Shown one piece after another: positions 33,771 to 46,886 of a stretch of DNA of 64,000 bases. This DNA comes from Sphagnum compactum. Taxonomy: Eukaryota; Bryophyta; Sphagnopsida; Sphagnales. The stretch spans positions 5,580,001 to 5,644,000 of the forward strand of contig OZ234501.1 of the NCBI GenBank assembly GCA_965153455.1. Direction: 5' to 3'. Below the pieces are notes generated by a model. It was not told the DNA's origin, made no database searches, and saw nothing but the letters and a program-made list of their open reading frames with translations. A program made the position numbers and the translations under genes. Within the stretch, counting starts at the first letter, position 1. Each line of letters opens with the position of its first letter.

Positions 33771-36360
33771 TGAAGGTATGTAGGTAGGGCTTAGGTGAAC
33801 CAGCACCTGCAGATGGTGAAAACCCCAAAGTTCATCTGAATTGCTTCTAAATATTATAAATATCCTATGCTTAAACTAAATCAGAGTCTCTAAATTCAAA
33901 TTTAACATTTATTGAGCTTAATATCACCACAAAAGGGCTCACTCAAGAAGGTGAAGGCTCAGGTGTGGGTGCTGGTTTAAAAAAAAAACAAAACCTTGGT
34001 TACCCTTGGCTGATTATATTAAGTAAGTAGTTGGTATACATGGTTATTGTGCGTGTAAGTATCAATAGCCATATACATGACATGTAAATCATGTGGAAGT
34101 GTAAATCATATAAATCATTTACATGCCCAAATTTTTTACACTTATATTATTGTCACATAAACTATTTTTACCCTTACATGGTAGTGTAAACGTTTGTCAA
34201 TCACAAATTTTACAAAATGTCATACAAATGTTGTAGCATTTTGTATGTAATGCAAATGTGTATATATTATATGCCCTCAATGACTATAATAACTTACAAT
34301 CCATATTAATTAGTTGTGGTTGCATACCAATGTGGGTGCATCTCAAAGCTCAATGTGTTTTTTTTGGTGATGGGCCAATTTGATTAGCCTTTCACAAAAA
34401 ATCATAACACTTCCTAAATATAAGCAATTTCTATCAATATCATGGGACTTTGTTAGTGTTTTCATTAGCGTGCATCTTCATACAATACAAATCCAAACTT
34501 TTGGGCAAAAGAGATGAGACAAATTGTGATCCCATTCTAGAAAATATATTGGATGCACATTCTTTGGGTGCATTTTGCTCCTGGTCACCTCATTGCATGA
34601 GGAAAATTTTCATTCCTAACTTTGTTTCATCACCAGTTTTGGTCAAGGCTTTTACAAGAGCTTGGGTACTTTTTGTGATTCATATTAATGAGATTCATTA
34701 GTTCCACTGCATCCCAAAGCACAAACTTTTCAAGGTTTTTTCTTTTTGCAACCGGTCACTTTGATTGACCCAACACCAAAAACATTCTGAAATTTCAACA
34801 CCTGTGCTTCCCCCCCAAATAAAAGTGACATTTTACATTGTTTTACATGGCTACATAAAATTATATAAGTATATTTATTTAACACTTACATGTTTTGTGT
34901 TATACATTACCCTTACACAGATGGATATAGACTTGAGAGACATAACACAAATTGTAAATAAATTTCATTATGACATTTATAAACCATATACACTCACAAC
35001 ATTGGTTACTACAGAACGGTCAAGAGCAGCAGGTTGTTAGTAGGTGGGTACTGAAAGTAACAAGGGGTGTGTCACATTGTGGCCTTGCCATTTACAGTAA
35101 AACTTATCTTAAGGCCAAAGAGGAATTATTGAAACTCAAATATTTCACCATGCAAAAAAATAATCTTCAAAAATCCTTGAAAAGAAACTAAAATCCTTCA
35201 AGATATTACAACTCTATAACTAATCTCAAGTTTCAACACAAGCCAAAATATCATCTTTCAAAAATCCTCATATCAAAATAGAGCTATTACCTAGGGGCCA
35301 AAATCCCTTATGCTACTATACTCTATAATGAATCTAAACACAATATCCTTGTCTTGGTAGCCAAGGCAACAAACAGAGCTCAGCACCATGGTTAGCTAGG
35401 GAACTGGAAACCAATGCAGAAGTCCTTCCTGTCCACCCACCATCCAACCCTGGTGGTGCTCTGGTGGCTGTCAGCTCACTCTAGCCATCAATAGCTAAGG
35501 CAAGAAAACAACCAAGCCCACCTGTTGATGTAAGAGCTTGTCCACCAGAGTGTAGGTTTCAATCCCATTGGATTCCCAAATTTGAATGGGTTTTGGTCAG
35601 CAGTCAGAAAAATCTAGACAATGTAAACCTAGAGAGTATCTACTTATAACTGCATAGGACTTGGTCTACTGTACTCCCGCGGGCTTGCATTAAGGGCCAT
35701 GTTCGACAGTCAGAACTTCCAATTCTACTGAAATCTTTTAGCCCAGCCCAGCTATTCTACTATCAGGACTTCCAATTCGACGTGAATATTTTTGATGCAG
35801 ACGAGTAGTACACTTGTGACAATTCGTGCCTGCTCAACTAGAGTAGAGAAAACTTTCCCATAAACAAAAGGGGTTAATCCATCAGAGATAACAAAGAGCT
35901 GGTCATGAATCTGCCAGAATTTAGTTGTCTATCTTGAACTTGCAAATCTTCCCCGTTTTTTGTTTAAAAAATCCGATTGGAATCTGGAATTTATATCAAA
36001 CTGTGTTTCTAGCTTTTCCCATCCACAGATGACAGACATAAAAGAAGTTAGAACTTACAACCCAACACAAGTTGTATGGAGAAGGTGATGATGACTGAAG
36101 ATGAATCAGGTTTTTACAACAGGGTCCACACACACACAGCATGACCTGTTAAAAGTTTGTTGCTCAAAAACTGCAGCTAGGGAAGTCATACTTAACCCCA
36201 CCTCCAGTCCTATTCTTGCAAGATTGAGGGTTGATTTCATGTGACAAACCAAGAAGGTTTCAGTGGTGGAAGGGATTTAAGAATGATGAATGAAATATCA
36301 GGATACATCAGACCACCAGTACTGAAGGAAGATTCAATTTCATGTTTCCAGGATATGTGT
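33771..36360. other. Interval without a supported gene
   Basis: 34030-34300 repeats GTAAATCAT/ATTTACATG words in both orientations. Short frames at 34450-34701, 34765-35040 and 34970-35191 show no domain. From about 35300 the sequence is less AT-rich and lacks repeats I recognise, so it may be single-copy DNA or intron, but I see no exon. Confidence 0.35.
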
Positions 36361-36476
36361 TAGGAGATGGCCATGGGGAGGCTCTGGGCCACAAGCTGGG
36401 TCTGACCAATGGCCATCTTGGGAGGATCTGGACAGGCAATGGGTGATAACAAACTGGGACTGACCAATGGCCATTA
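36361..36476. repeat. Tandem duplication, period 58 bp
   Basis: TGACCAATGGCCAT occurs at 36403 and 36461, each preceded by a GGGAGG/GGATCTGG-like stretch. Confidence 0.6.
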
Positions 36477-36597
36477 TCTGACATAATCAACACTCCCAAG
36501 AGATTCTGTCACATCATTCGGAACTTTGCAGACTATGTGTTAAACCTCACAATGTTTCTATGTGTCAGTTGCATGTATTTGAAAGAGCCGTTGACGA

Positions 36598-36808
36598 GCT
36601 CAGGGTGAAGGGTGGAATCTCTCCTGAGTCGCAATAGCTTACATAATATAGAAGTAGCACTGCAAAGCAGGAGTGGGTGGCTATGGACATTTGCAGCACA
36701 TGTTTGCTCAGGGTGAGGGGTGGAATGTCTCCTGAGTGGCAATAGCTTATGTATAGAAGTAGTACAGCAAAACAGTAGTGGGTAGCTATTGACGTTTGCA
36801 GCACATCA
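36598..36808. repeat. Tandem duplication, period 108 bp
   Basis: GCTCAGGGTGAnGGGTGGAAT starts at 36598 and 36706; the copies share GCAATAGCTTA, AGAAGTAG, AGTGGGT and TTTGCAGCACAT. About 90% similar by eye. Confidence 0.85.
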
Positions 36809-38752
36809 TGTGAGGATATCTGTCATGGTTGGTGACATGAATAAAATGCCCCATTTCAGTGAGTTTCTGAGTTTGAGCCCATGTTATTTTCCTTTTGTCA
36901 TGTGTCTATCTTGTGTTCCACCATTCATGCCCTATTTCAGCCTATTTCAGGCAATCGCAGGACACGAACCCTATAACTCGCCTGCCTTATGAATTGAGTT
37001 AGAGGTAATACAGGTGTTCAATGATGCAGAATTGAACACTTTTGGTAAATGCAGTAGGTTCCCAAATTTGGGTGAATTTGGTTTGTAAATTATGTGATGA
37101 ATGATGACCTTAGGTGACCTCCCACGAACACCTATGACTCTCATATGTTCATAGTCTATAGACAAGGTCACAAATGTGATACTTACCTGTGTTTGAATGT
37201 AAGAACACCAGTTGGATTTCAAATCTATGGAGCTTGCTGTCATGGGAAGCAGAACTGAACAGCTACCATACTACTAGCTTCCATACTTTTGTTATGGTAT
37301 CCTAACCAACCCTCTTCCGATGTTGTCTAGAGAGGCCAAAACCATGGGCCCTCCAACAAGATGATATTGATACCTGCATGTAGATGGATAATCATCTAGT
37401 GTTTGCTTGATTTCAACAAAAAGGAGATCTTAGTGTTTGCAAACTAAGAGTCATCCAGTTGCCATGCACCATTTTAGGGTTACTGACTCTTCTCATCATG
37501 AACCAGAAATATTATGGCTATCAATGGGATTGTCTTTGTGGCTGATGTCGACTTTGACCCATGAGATCATGATGTTGGTGATTCTTCACCCAATCAAATT
37601 GAATCTTGAAAAATTAGGGCTTAAACCATAACTGGGGCTTGTGATCAACTCTCATGAATGACAAGGGTCTAAGCAATGTACTAGGAGCCACCAGTAATGG
37701 CTACTTAATTTCAAAAAGAATTAAGTGACAAATTAAGTTAATGCTGAAATGTTTGATGCAATTATATAACAATGTTTCTAAAATATTAAATTGGCATTTT
37801 TAAGGCCACATAACTAGTGTTATTGCTACTTTTTGTTTGCAACTACACCCATACATATAACATGATATTGTTTTGAGTCATATATAAAACAATAATCATG
37901 TAGGTTTATAAGTCATGGATTTGCAAACATTTTTCTTGAACAATCCATCTATGACATTCATTTGGTTGGTTGCCATGTAGACTTGACTAACTAATCCACT
38001 ATAAAAAAGGATTCACATAAGGATGCACTTTTGGCTTTTTATATTATGACTACATCCATAAGAAAATGTCCATCATGGGATGGAATTGTCTTGATGTTAG
38101 TCTTGAGCTTAAAGATCCAAAGGAAGACAAAGTCACTCAAATCAAGAATAAGTTTGAAGTGTGGCATGAATCAAAGGAAATGAATCATAATCATTACAAA
38201 GAATCATATTTATACCAACCCATGTTTTCTAGATTTTTCTAGAGTCTATGGCTTCAAGCCATGTATATTTGTGCGCCCTAATTTATTGAAATATGAAAAG
38301 ACACATAATCTAAGAATCCAAGAGTCCCTAATCTTCATCCTAGAAACCCTAACCCTTGTCTTCTAACAGAAATCGTGTCTCACATTCTCATTGATGAACA
38401 AGACATTCCAATTCTAGTCAGAAGGTTTTAAAAATTTTGAAAACCATCAATATGTTATTGTTGTCCACCATCTCCACACTCATCTCTTGCTTCTCCGATG
38501 CCATCTCTTCCACCTGTTCCTCTTCTTTTCCTTAGAGAGAAAGAGCATTCCAATGCTCCTCATATGGTCTTATCTCACCTATGTTTTTCTTCAGCTCCTC
38601 AATTCTGCCAGTTCGTCAAAACCCTAAATAGTAGTGAAGAAGAAGAATGCACAAACGACTTCTTTTGTCTCCTTAAGGCTTAAAGTTCATTTGTCACTCG
38701 TTTTACTTCATTTGCTTGTTTGCCATTGGCCTTGTATGTTTGTTTGTCGTTA

Positions 38753-38758
<6 letters not shown>
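36809..38758. other. Interval without a supported gene
   Basis: Moderate GC to about 37600, then AT-rich. No frame with a recognisable domain on either strand. Confidence 0.35.

Positions 38759-38790
<32 letters not shown>
38759..38790. repeat. (CT)16 microsatellite
   Basis: Perfect dinucleotide array. The neighbouring frames (38498-38683, 38869-39123) are not convincing genes. Confidence 0.95.
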
Positions 38791-38795
<5 letters not shown>

Positions 38796-39460
38796 GATGT
38801 TTGATCCACGGAATAAATCTTCCATCTATGGATTATAATGGCGTACTTTTAATACTGAAGGTTATGAAATGGCTTTGAGCTTTGAGTTTGTGGTGGGAGG
38901 TAGTGCAGTATACATCAATGCCATGCAACAAGTCATGCAAAATCCCCAGTTTATGACCATTGCTAAATGTCTAAGGAATGCTCTCATGCAGGCAAGCTTC
39001 CTATCCTGGTCATCCAATTACTCTAAGAACATCGTAGCTATGAATTGTCTTGCATATAAAACCTTGAGTTTTCATTCTAGTTTTTTCTTGTTTTATCATG
39101 CAGCTTCTATTTGGGGTATTTAAGTTTAAAGTTTGGCAACTTTTAGCTGTTAAACATTATTGACTTCAATCTGAACAAGAAGAGAAAACATGAATTTCAT
39201 GATATATTGCAAGGGATCAATTATTCAAAAAAAATTCTTAAGTTTCATGGTGAATGTAAATATCCTAATATGATGCAAGTATTGTATTTAAATTCCATAA
39301 CTTTTTTCAAGTAAAACCTTCTACCATCAATGTGACCAACTTTGCAATACCCTCATTTACTTGATTCAATATGTATGGCATGATGTAAGGAACATGGAAT
39401 AAGTATTTTCAAAAACATTATTTTGTTTCATGGTTTACGATATTATCACAAAATGATGTG

Positions 39461-39883
39461 GGTATTGCTTTCCTTCTAGGTTTCGTTAGGGCTATGTAAT
39501 ACCCCTCCAAGTTCCAAAAGATAGGTTATGGAGCCCAAAGGATTTATGGGATACCCTAAGAATTGTATTGCATGTGAATTCATGAATAGTTAAATGGGCA
39601 TTAGCAATACCCCTCTGATAGCTAGAACCAAAATAATTGAGCCCATTGTGTTTGCAAAGTACCCTAGTGAGGGTATTATTTTCCTACTAGTTTGTGGTAT
39701 GGCTTTGTAATACCCCTCCACATTTCAATAGATATGGTATGGAGCCCAAATGATTTTTGATATACCCTAAAAAGGGTATTACACATGCATTGAGTAATTT
39801 TGGGCACGAGCAATACCCTCTAATAGCTTAGGGGATTGTTATTTGGTGAGCGTGTGAACCCAAGCATGAGCCTATGAGTAGGA
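39461..39883. repeat. Tandem duplication, period about 211 bp
   Basis: GGTATTnnTTTCCTnCTAG starts at 39461 and 39672. Both copies contain TAATACCCCTCCA, GGAGCCCAAA, GATAnACCCTAA and GCAATACCC. Each unit also holds inverted GGGTATT/AATACCC words. Confidence 0.8.
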
Positions 39884-41314
39884 GTTGGAAGGCATATTCC
39901 AATTATATTCCATCCATGTCAGCTAAAATATTCCTTGACAAATTTTGATGACATGTCAAAATATATTCTAACAAAAGTATATTCTTGCCACATCAACAAT
40001 AACCCACCTGTCATCACTGCCACATGGATTTGCCACATGGACATTCGACAATAGTGCTTTTGTTCAATTCAACATAAATATAGATATCTACCAAGGTTGG
40101 TGTGCCATGTGTTGAAGTAAAAAAAAGAAATTGACACCTTTATTAAGAATCTTGCCCTTGGTTTCAAACATGTCTTATGTGGCAAAATATTATTTGTCAA
40201 AAGAAAGAAATTTTGCACTACCACGTCATTCATGGCCATTGTCATCTTGGCCATTGTAATGGGAGACAAGTTAAACATAATGGTAACATCAACTCGTCAA
40301 CAAAACATAGGTGGTCAAATATAATAATTATTTATACAATACAAAAGTTTTCTAACAAAAAATATTTCAACCATTTTTACAACATTATTGTAAAACGGCT
40401 ATTTTAAAAACACATTGAAAAATTGATGCATAGTTTGTAAATGTATCCTATAAAAGGTTAAGTAACTAAGGGCATCACTATAGGAATGTAAGAAAAGAAT
40501 GCGAGAAATTGACAAGTAGATTATTATGAATATCTATCTGCAACCTAATAATGCCACTCTTCGTATAAAATTTAATTATTGTTGTCATTAAATGCAACAA
40601 GTTTATGGTTGTTGTTACACGTTAAAAATTTATTATAAGGCAATGCAAACCACGTTTTAATTATTAAAGAGGTGGGTATTTAATCCGCGAGTTTTTGCAC
40701 ACATTATTAATTGTTGTTTTGTAATGCCATGAGTTTTTTACACAAGTTCTCCACTCTCAATTGCTTTGTTCCATTTTGAAAAAGACAAAAAACATTACTT
40801 GTCAAACTCCTCATGACTTGAACTTGTACCCTATTGTTGGGGGCTAGGTGCAAAAATGAATGGCTCAAAGTTGGTAGATACAAATATCCCTAGCACTCTA
40901 AAAAAAAAAACAAAACGGTGTTTCAAGGGGTCAAATTTGGGACAATATGATATAAGGTGACATATAAACATGCATCTTCATTGGTCAATTTTTTAATGCT
41001 TCATTTTTAAAATCTTATTGTACTTACTTTTTCCCTCATTTAATCTTAGCCATTGATCAACATGAGACTCAAAGAAGGTGTGAATGATTTTGATGATCAT
41101 CATTTCTCATGCAGTTCAATCATTGCATTGAGCTTATGCACATGGGAAGTTTGTCAACATCTACAGCGGACGTTTGGAACTTGATTATTGAAGTTTTTTT
41201 TTTTACATTTTTGTTCTTTTACTATGTGACCTAATGGAAATGACATTTCTTTTACAACAAATGGGAGTTTGGGTAGTAGTTTGGGAATAAGCGATCACAA
41301 AAAAAAGGTCAAAA
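39884..41314. other. Interval without a supported gene
   Basis: AT-rich; short frames at 40069-40278 and 40177-40407 overlap on opposite strands and carry no motif. Confidence 0.35.
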
Positions 41315-41572
41315 TTGAAAAGGCAAGGTCATCATGGGTTGAGCCTTTGTATGGGCTATAATCAGACATCATTTTTGATAAAAAAAAGAATCGTCTCTCA
41401 AAGGCAATTTGTTGAAACATATGGTCTTTGTAATAAAGGTTTGTCACCTAAGTGTTTGAAATTAGGCAAGGATTTTGAAAAGGCAGAGGTTGAAAAGGTA
41501 TTTGGGCCATGTATCATAAAAATAGCTACCAATATATTTGGTGTGGTGATGAAGAGATCATTGTGGAAATAG
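41315..41572 (+). pseudogene. Unrecognised coding-like remnant
   Basis: Open for 85 codons with a balanced composition (for example LCNKGLSPKCLKLGKDFEKAEVEKVFG). I do not recognise a family. Coding-like sequence resumes just downstream on the same strand, so it may belong to the same mobile element as 41632-41958. It could also be chance. Confidence 0.3.
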
Positions 41573-41631
41573 AAAGCTTATGGATGATCACTCATCAAAA
41601 AACATAGCTACCCCACACATGAATAATTAAC

Positions 41632-41958
41632 AAAGCAAAGGCACGTGGTTTTGTTTGCCAAAAGATTAAAAGGTAAAGATATCAACTGGATGTATTTGCT
41701 GAATGGACAGTTCGTGACCAGCTTAAGATAATACAATCCTTGGAGGCAACTGCAATTCCAAGCAAACCTAGAAATTTTAGAGGAGATGATGTTGTTGTAG
41801 ACTTTGAAGTAGAAAAAGATGACATATGCATTGAAAATGACATCATCATGCCTCCTCCATCTAGTCATGGTCACCACTTTTAAGAACAAATTGAAGCCAT
41901 CAAAGAATTGCAAGAATATCTTTCTATTTTAGAAAAAGATGTCAACCTCAAAAGCTAA
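41632..41958 (+). pseudogene. Gag-like or element-encoded coding remnant, piece A
   Basis: A 109-codon frame with only two internal stops and no Met start. It reads AKARGFVCQKIKR, a stop, then DVFAEWTVRDQLKII, a polar region with EVEKDDICIENDIIMPPPSS, a stop, and a Leu/Glu-rich helix (IKELQEYLSILEKDVNLK). The composition and position upstream of similar pieces at 43160 and 45980 suggest one interrupted, retroelement-type protein. The family is not recognised. Confidence 0.4.
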
Positions 41959-43159
41959 GATCTCATCTCTTAGGTGTTTACACACTACAATGACCTTATA
42001 TGGACATCACAATGGCAATTTTTCTTATATTCCTTAGGTAAAAGAAAATAAATAAAATAAGATCCATTGAAATTAAAAAAAAGGGACTCACTTATCTAAA
42101 GCCATCGTAATCAACCTTTCAAAAATGAAAAAATCACATCAAAATCATGGATAGCTAATAAATGATGGTCTTTTGAATTTTGCCCACATTTTTTGTCACA
42201 CCTACTAATACCCAAATTTGGTAATAGGTGATTTAATAGGATGAAAGTATAAGCAAGTTGTTAAACCTAACAAGTGTCATAACTTGTTATTTAAACTAAC
42301 TTGTAATATAAACCTAACTAGTTATTAAACTTGGTAGGTAATAACTGGGTTAAAAAGATAGGTTGGCAAATTAGTCAGTAGGTAATCTGTAAAACCTATA
42401 CTTGACAAAATTGGTAGTTGGACAAGTAGTTAGGCAGGGTGTATTTTTTTTGAAATTTTGGACTATTAGCCTAGGTACTGGCTAATGATTGTTTATAATG
42501 GTTAGTTATGATTGTTGTATTTTGAATTGGCTAGTATAAGATTTCCACTTTTGAATTATGGAACATGGATCATTCTTCTAAGAGCCTATTTCTTTCAAGT
42601 TTGAGCAATTTTTGTACATGTTAGTTTAGGAATTGTAATAGCTTAAGTTTTATTTTGTGTGTTATATGTACCTATTGTTATTTTAGGAACCTGTTGCTGA
42701 AAAAAATCCAGAGGTCAATGAACCTTAATGGGAATAAAAAAACCTATTATCATTTGGTGACCACATAATGGATCAGAATTTAAAAGCAATCACACTTCGA
42801 ATTTATGGTTAGATTTAGTAGTTTAGTAGATCAAGTTTGAAACACGATCATGCTTCATTTTCTAATTTATCACATGTTTGTTTGTTTTGTGTAAACTTTA
42901 GGATTCAAATTTTTATATTGATTTAATTTGAAAACCTTAGGAATAGGGTGAAGTTAGTGTAAAGTTTTTGAAGATAAATAGGCACCCAATATATAAAAGA
43001 AGTTTTATACAAACTTCTGACTCCTGGGAAAGGTTGTTTTGAAAAAAAAATCTATTGTTCCAAAATAATGCAAAGGTTTTCCTAGAACTTGTTGATTTCA
43101 GAAAACGTCAAGAATAGTTACTAAAAGTCTTAGGAAATAATTAAAATAGGCCAAACATC
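41959..43159. other. AT-rich interval, possibly inserted DNA
   Basis: Non-coding stretch between two coding-like pieces. 42190-42460 is rich in TAGGTAA / AACCTAACTAG words like those inside the CACTA-like elements, but no terminus was found. Confidence 0.35.
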
Positions 43160-43602
43160 AACCTGTTCAGGAATATGCATAAGAACAAGATGAAGGGCAA
43201 GTGCAACCTATGGGAGATGAACCTATGAATGCACCAAACATGGATGCAACACAAAAGGGAGAAGTCAATGAATAACATCAAAATGTAGAAAAATCGATTG
43301 TGTAGAGAGACCCAGTAGCGCTTTCAACCACTCATCAAGAAACACCACGAATAATAACCAAACCGAGGGTGGTGAGTGTTCATAATGATGACAATCATGA
43401 ACCTGTTCATCCATTTGATGAAGTCATATCTATTCAACAACCATGGCCATCTACAACCCCAGGTTACAATCTACCCAAAATCGATGCATCTACGCCAATT
43501 ACAACATCTGTTCATTTTCAAAACCAACCATCACATACCAACATTCATTTGGTACCCACTAATTCGTTAACACCAAAAAAAATTTATAAAGCATTAAGCT
43601 AA
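43160..43602 (+). pseudogene. Gag-like or element-encoded coding remnant, piece B
   Basis: A frame with a few stops: QVQPMGDEPMNAPNMDATQ, then a clean run from 43369 with VVSVHNDDNHEPVHPFDEVI, followed by a Pro/Thr/Ser/His-rich stretch that ends at 43602. It resembles the disordered hinge of retroelement proteins. No domain assigned. Family A copy 3 begins at its end. Confidence 0.4.
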
Positions 43603-44110
43603 GGACTCTTTTAATAAGGAAATTTTGATGGGAAAGAAATTGAAAAATGATGATAACTTACCATCCACATAAAAAAAACACTTATAATTTAAAAATTGTG
43701 ATACTTGAAATGTTTAGATATTCAAAATGTAATTTCAAAATGTTTTAATTTCAAAAATCATTTGTTTGATATAAATGGATCATAATGTGTATAACATATG
43801 AACCAATTTTTGGCTTATGATATACAAAATTAAAGCTTAAAATAATTATCATATTTTAGCATGATTTCAAATTATGATCGTTTTTCAAAATGAAACATAA
43901 AATTTAACAGAATCTTTAAACTTTTAAGCAATTCATATTTATTCAAAAAAAGTTAACAAGAATTATGTAATATATTGGGGGGATTTTACATTATTTTAAG
44001 AACATGTTGCAAAAATACATTTCAAAAATTCCTTTCTATGAAAAAATCAAAATGTTCACAAAAGGCCCATTTGTGGTTGAATCATTTGTCACCATTAATT
44101 CATGTGATTA
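43603..44110. mobile_element. Family A, copy 3 (partial)
   Basis: Parallels 12211-12720 and 26600-27100: AAGGACTCTTTTAATAAG, TTTTGATGGGAAAGAAATTG, a 'CATAAAAAAAACACTTATA' word, ATAAATGGATCATAATGTG, GGCTTATGATATAC and a final CAAAAGG-CC word. The left third of the family seems absent. Ends not fixed. Confidence 0.45.
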
Positions 44111-44639
44111 TGATTGCACCCGTTCTTTGATTTCCAATTGTGGCCTCACTTGATTAATGCATTTAGATTTTAAGAATGATGTCAATTTTTCAACCAAATT
44201 ATGAAAAACATCAAAAGACATTTTATAATGCATCAATTTTTTAATCTCTCATTTCTACTACTGTGTGCCATACAATGGCCTCTACCTCTTCCACTAAGTT
44301 CTTTTGTTTTAATTTTATCCAAAACATATGAAAAGAATGTTTTTTTATTCTTTGACAAAGCATACAAAATTGGCTCCACCCCAAACATCGAAGATGATGC
44401 ATTTTGATATATAACAATTCTTCTAAGTTCTTGTGATTTTTACATAGCAAAAAATTGCCCAACATGACTAAAAGCAACATCCAAATCAAAATAACCTTTC
44501 CAATAAACATTTGACCAAAATAACAATGCAATTTTTGAACATTGAGAAAACCTCAAACTCCATAATCACAATGAAACCCCAAACTTCAATGAAACACATT
44601 TGATGTTTTTTATAAAAACATATTATTTATAATAAGGAT

Positions 44640-44777
44640 CCTTTTACTGTCTCGAGGGAAGGGGGGGGGGGGGGGGGCACTAATAAAAAAAAGTAAAAAA
44701 TATGTGAGTAAAAATATAAGGTGCAATATATTGGTAGTCAATTTGGTTAGTTTGAAAAAATAGGAATTCTAGTAGTG
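44640..44777. mobile_element. CACTA-like terminus (element 3)
   Basis: Ends GGAATTCTAGTAGTG at 44777, whose complement CACTACTAGAATTCC equals the terminus at 31938. It is preceded by GAAAAAAT and, farther in, by 17 G (44661-44677). The other end was not found; candidates between 41959 and 44640 do not convince. Confidence 0.6.
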
Positions 44778-45979
44778 ATAGTTTGTGAAATGAACTAGAT
44801 TAGTGGTACAAACATGTCAAGGATAATAAAGGGGACAAAAAAGACACCTGTCAGCCAACCCTGATCCTGGCAAAGATTTTAAAGTATTTTTTTGTTCACT
44901 AAAGGAGAATCCACAAAAACCACAGACCAAGGTTTAGAGAACTAAAGAGGAGATATAGGTAACATTGAAAAACGGAATAACAAATTGCAACAGAATCTCC
45001 AAGGAGTGCTCTCAAAAGGAAGAATAGAGTTGAGGAAGGTGGAGCCTTAGGATTGGGGGTTAAGAAAGAGCAGGAAAGCACATAGGCATAGGCTTAGAAG
45101 ATGAGAGGGAAAGTGGCACCATCTGTAGTGCCAACCTAAGTAGGTAGGTAAAGTGTTGAAGTACCATAGATGTCATTTCCACAGGAGAGACAGATGAAAG
45201 AACAAACTGACAAAAGGTCAAAAGGGAGCATGATACCAGGCTTTCAGAGGTTGACGAACATCCACCAATGGATGGGGACATTTATGAAAACTGGATGGAC
45301 AACCATGAAAGTCCACAACATTTCTAGCAACAACGGCAACAACAATAACAACAAACACAAGGAGGTCTACATGCTAGTGGACTATAGTTATAAAAGATGG
45401 AAACACAACCTCCTTTAGCAATATTCAAACCACCAAAACTATAGGTACTAGCTAGTAGACCAGGATCTGCAGAAGGACAATCAATTGAGTTTGGGCTGGG
45501 TAGTCAATTAGTGTAGGAGTTGGGATCTTTTGGAGAAGGATCCAAAAACTTATGACATAAATAAATACAAACAAAATCTATGGGAAAGGTAGTTGTAGAA
45601 ATAATGCCAACTAATAATATAGTTGAATTATTTTAGACCATGGTTATTGTGAATCTGCATATGGGAATTTGAATTTGGAGGTGAGTAGTTTATAGAACAA
45701 ATCTGCCACAGAAGAGAATAAGGCAGTATTGTAGGTGGAATTGGACAAGGAGAGGGATTTCCATAAGGAATACAAGCACAATATAGAAATTTGGAGGAAG
45801 AACATGACAAAGAATGAGTAGAAGTCCAAAACGATCATACAAAAACTAAAGGATGAGAATGAGGAGCTCAAGGCTAAGACAAGGTTGATGAAATCACAAG
45901 CTGAAAACTTAAAGGAGTTAACGAAGATAGCTGAAGCATGGGAAGCTATAGAGTGGGGCAAAAACACTATTCCATTATA
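44778..45979 (+). other. Decayed coding-like DNA, frames shifting often
   Basis: Purine-rich on the plus strand with stretches such as GNIEKRNNKLQQNLQGVLSK (from about 44958), and Asn-rich and Lys/Glu-rich frames at 45170-45418. It looks like the same element-encoded protein as pieces A to C, but stops are too frequent to draw a model. Confidence 0.35.
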
Positions 45980-46550
45980 AGCAGCAATAAGAGGCTTTGA
46001 GTTGTCAACTGGAAGCACTAACTAAGGAGAAGAAGGATAAGGAGAATGTATTGACAAATATGGAATTGATTAATTTGAAGAATATTTCTTTGCTTAATTC
46101 TAAAAAATTCATAAAAATAACAATAAAGGTAGAAATAAAGAAGGTGAAGGTAAATGAAGAGCATTAGAGGAATCTGTAGCAGCTACTAGCATAATTGGAG
46201 ACTGCAAATGAACAAAGAAAATTCTGGACCCAATTGGTGCAAAGAAAAGGTTAGAGGATTATGAACAGATGTTGCAATATTACATTCTGATGAAAACAAA
46301 AAAAAGATGAAAGATTATGATGTGAAGTTTGAGGAATGGTGGGAAGTTGCAAAAGAGTATTTTATAAAGGAGATGGAGAAAATCTAGCCCGAGATAGAAT
46401 TGATGAAAAGAGCCTTAGGTACGAGTTGGAAATATATCATAAATTTTTTCTAGATTTTGTCTGTGGAAGTCCAACAAGTATAGAGACATCGGACCAAGAT
46501 GAGGAGCATGAAATAAGGCCTAGTGGGACAGCTCAAGAGGAGGAAGTGTA
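45980..46550 (+). pseudogene. Gag-like or element-encoded coding remnant, piece C (coiled-coil-like)
   Basis: Charged, heptad-like sequence: QLEALTKEKKDKENVL (from about 46007), then LETANEQRKFWTQLVQRK, and an open end at 46336-46551 with ARDRIDEKSLRYELEIYHKF and an acidic tail (SDQDEEHEIRPSG). It ends 290 bp before a gypsy-type polypurine tract. Inferred to be the C-terminal part of a gag-only or otherwise non-autonomous LTR element. Confidence 0.4.
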
Positions 46551-46835
46551 AACTAAGGACCCACAAGTACTCAGGGGAGGGGGCCAGGAAGAGAAAGAAC
46601 CATAAACAGCTGACGAACCATAATAGATGGAGACCATTCCACTATGGAAACAAAGCAATTATAGTTGCAGCCCCTAGAAGTAGAACCATAGAGTAAGTTA
46701 ATGAAGGAGGAAGTCAAAATTGCAGATGTAGAAGTAGGTACAGAACCACTGGTTATTGTATAGGTTGAGATTATAAAAACTATAGCTGGGCAACCAGAAG
46801 CCTATAAGGTTGCACAGTGATTTTATTTCATTTTA

Positions 46836-46886
46836 TGTCATTGCACAAGGATTTCGAGGACGAAATCTAAAATACAAAGGGGGTAA
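46836..46886 (+). other. Gypsy-type 3' end: DFEDEI remnant and polypurine tract
   Basis: CACAAGGATTTCGAGGACGA reads HKDFEDE and continues I-stop. This DFEDEI ending plus an AAAGGGGG tract (46876-46883) is the usual end of plant Ty3/gypsy pol before the 3' LTR. No RT, RNase H or integrase is seen upstream, so pol is missing from this element. Confidence 0.6.

Noticed and set aside
41975-42000. CACTACAATGACC as left end of the element ending at 44777
   Set aside because: Similarity stops after CACTAC; the following bases do not match the known arms.
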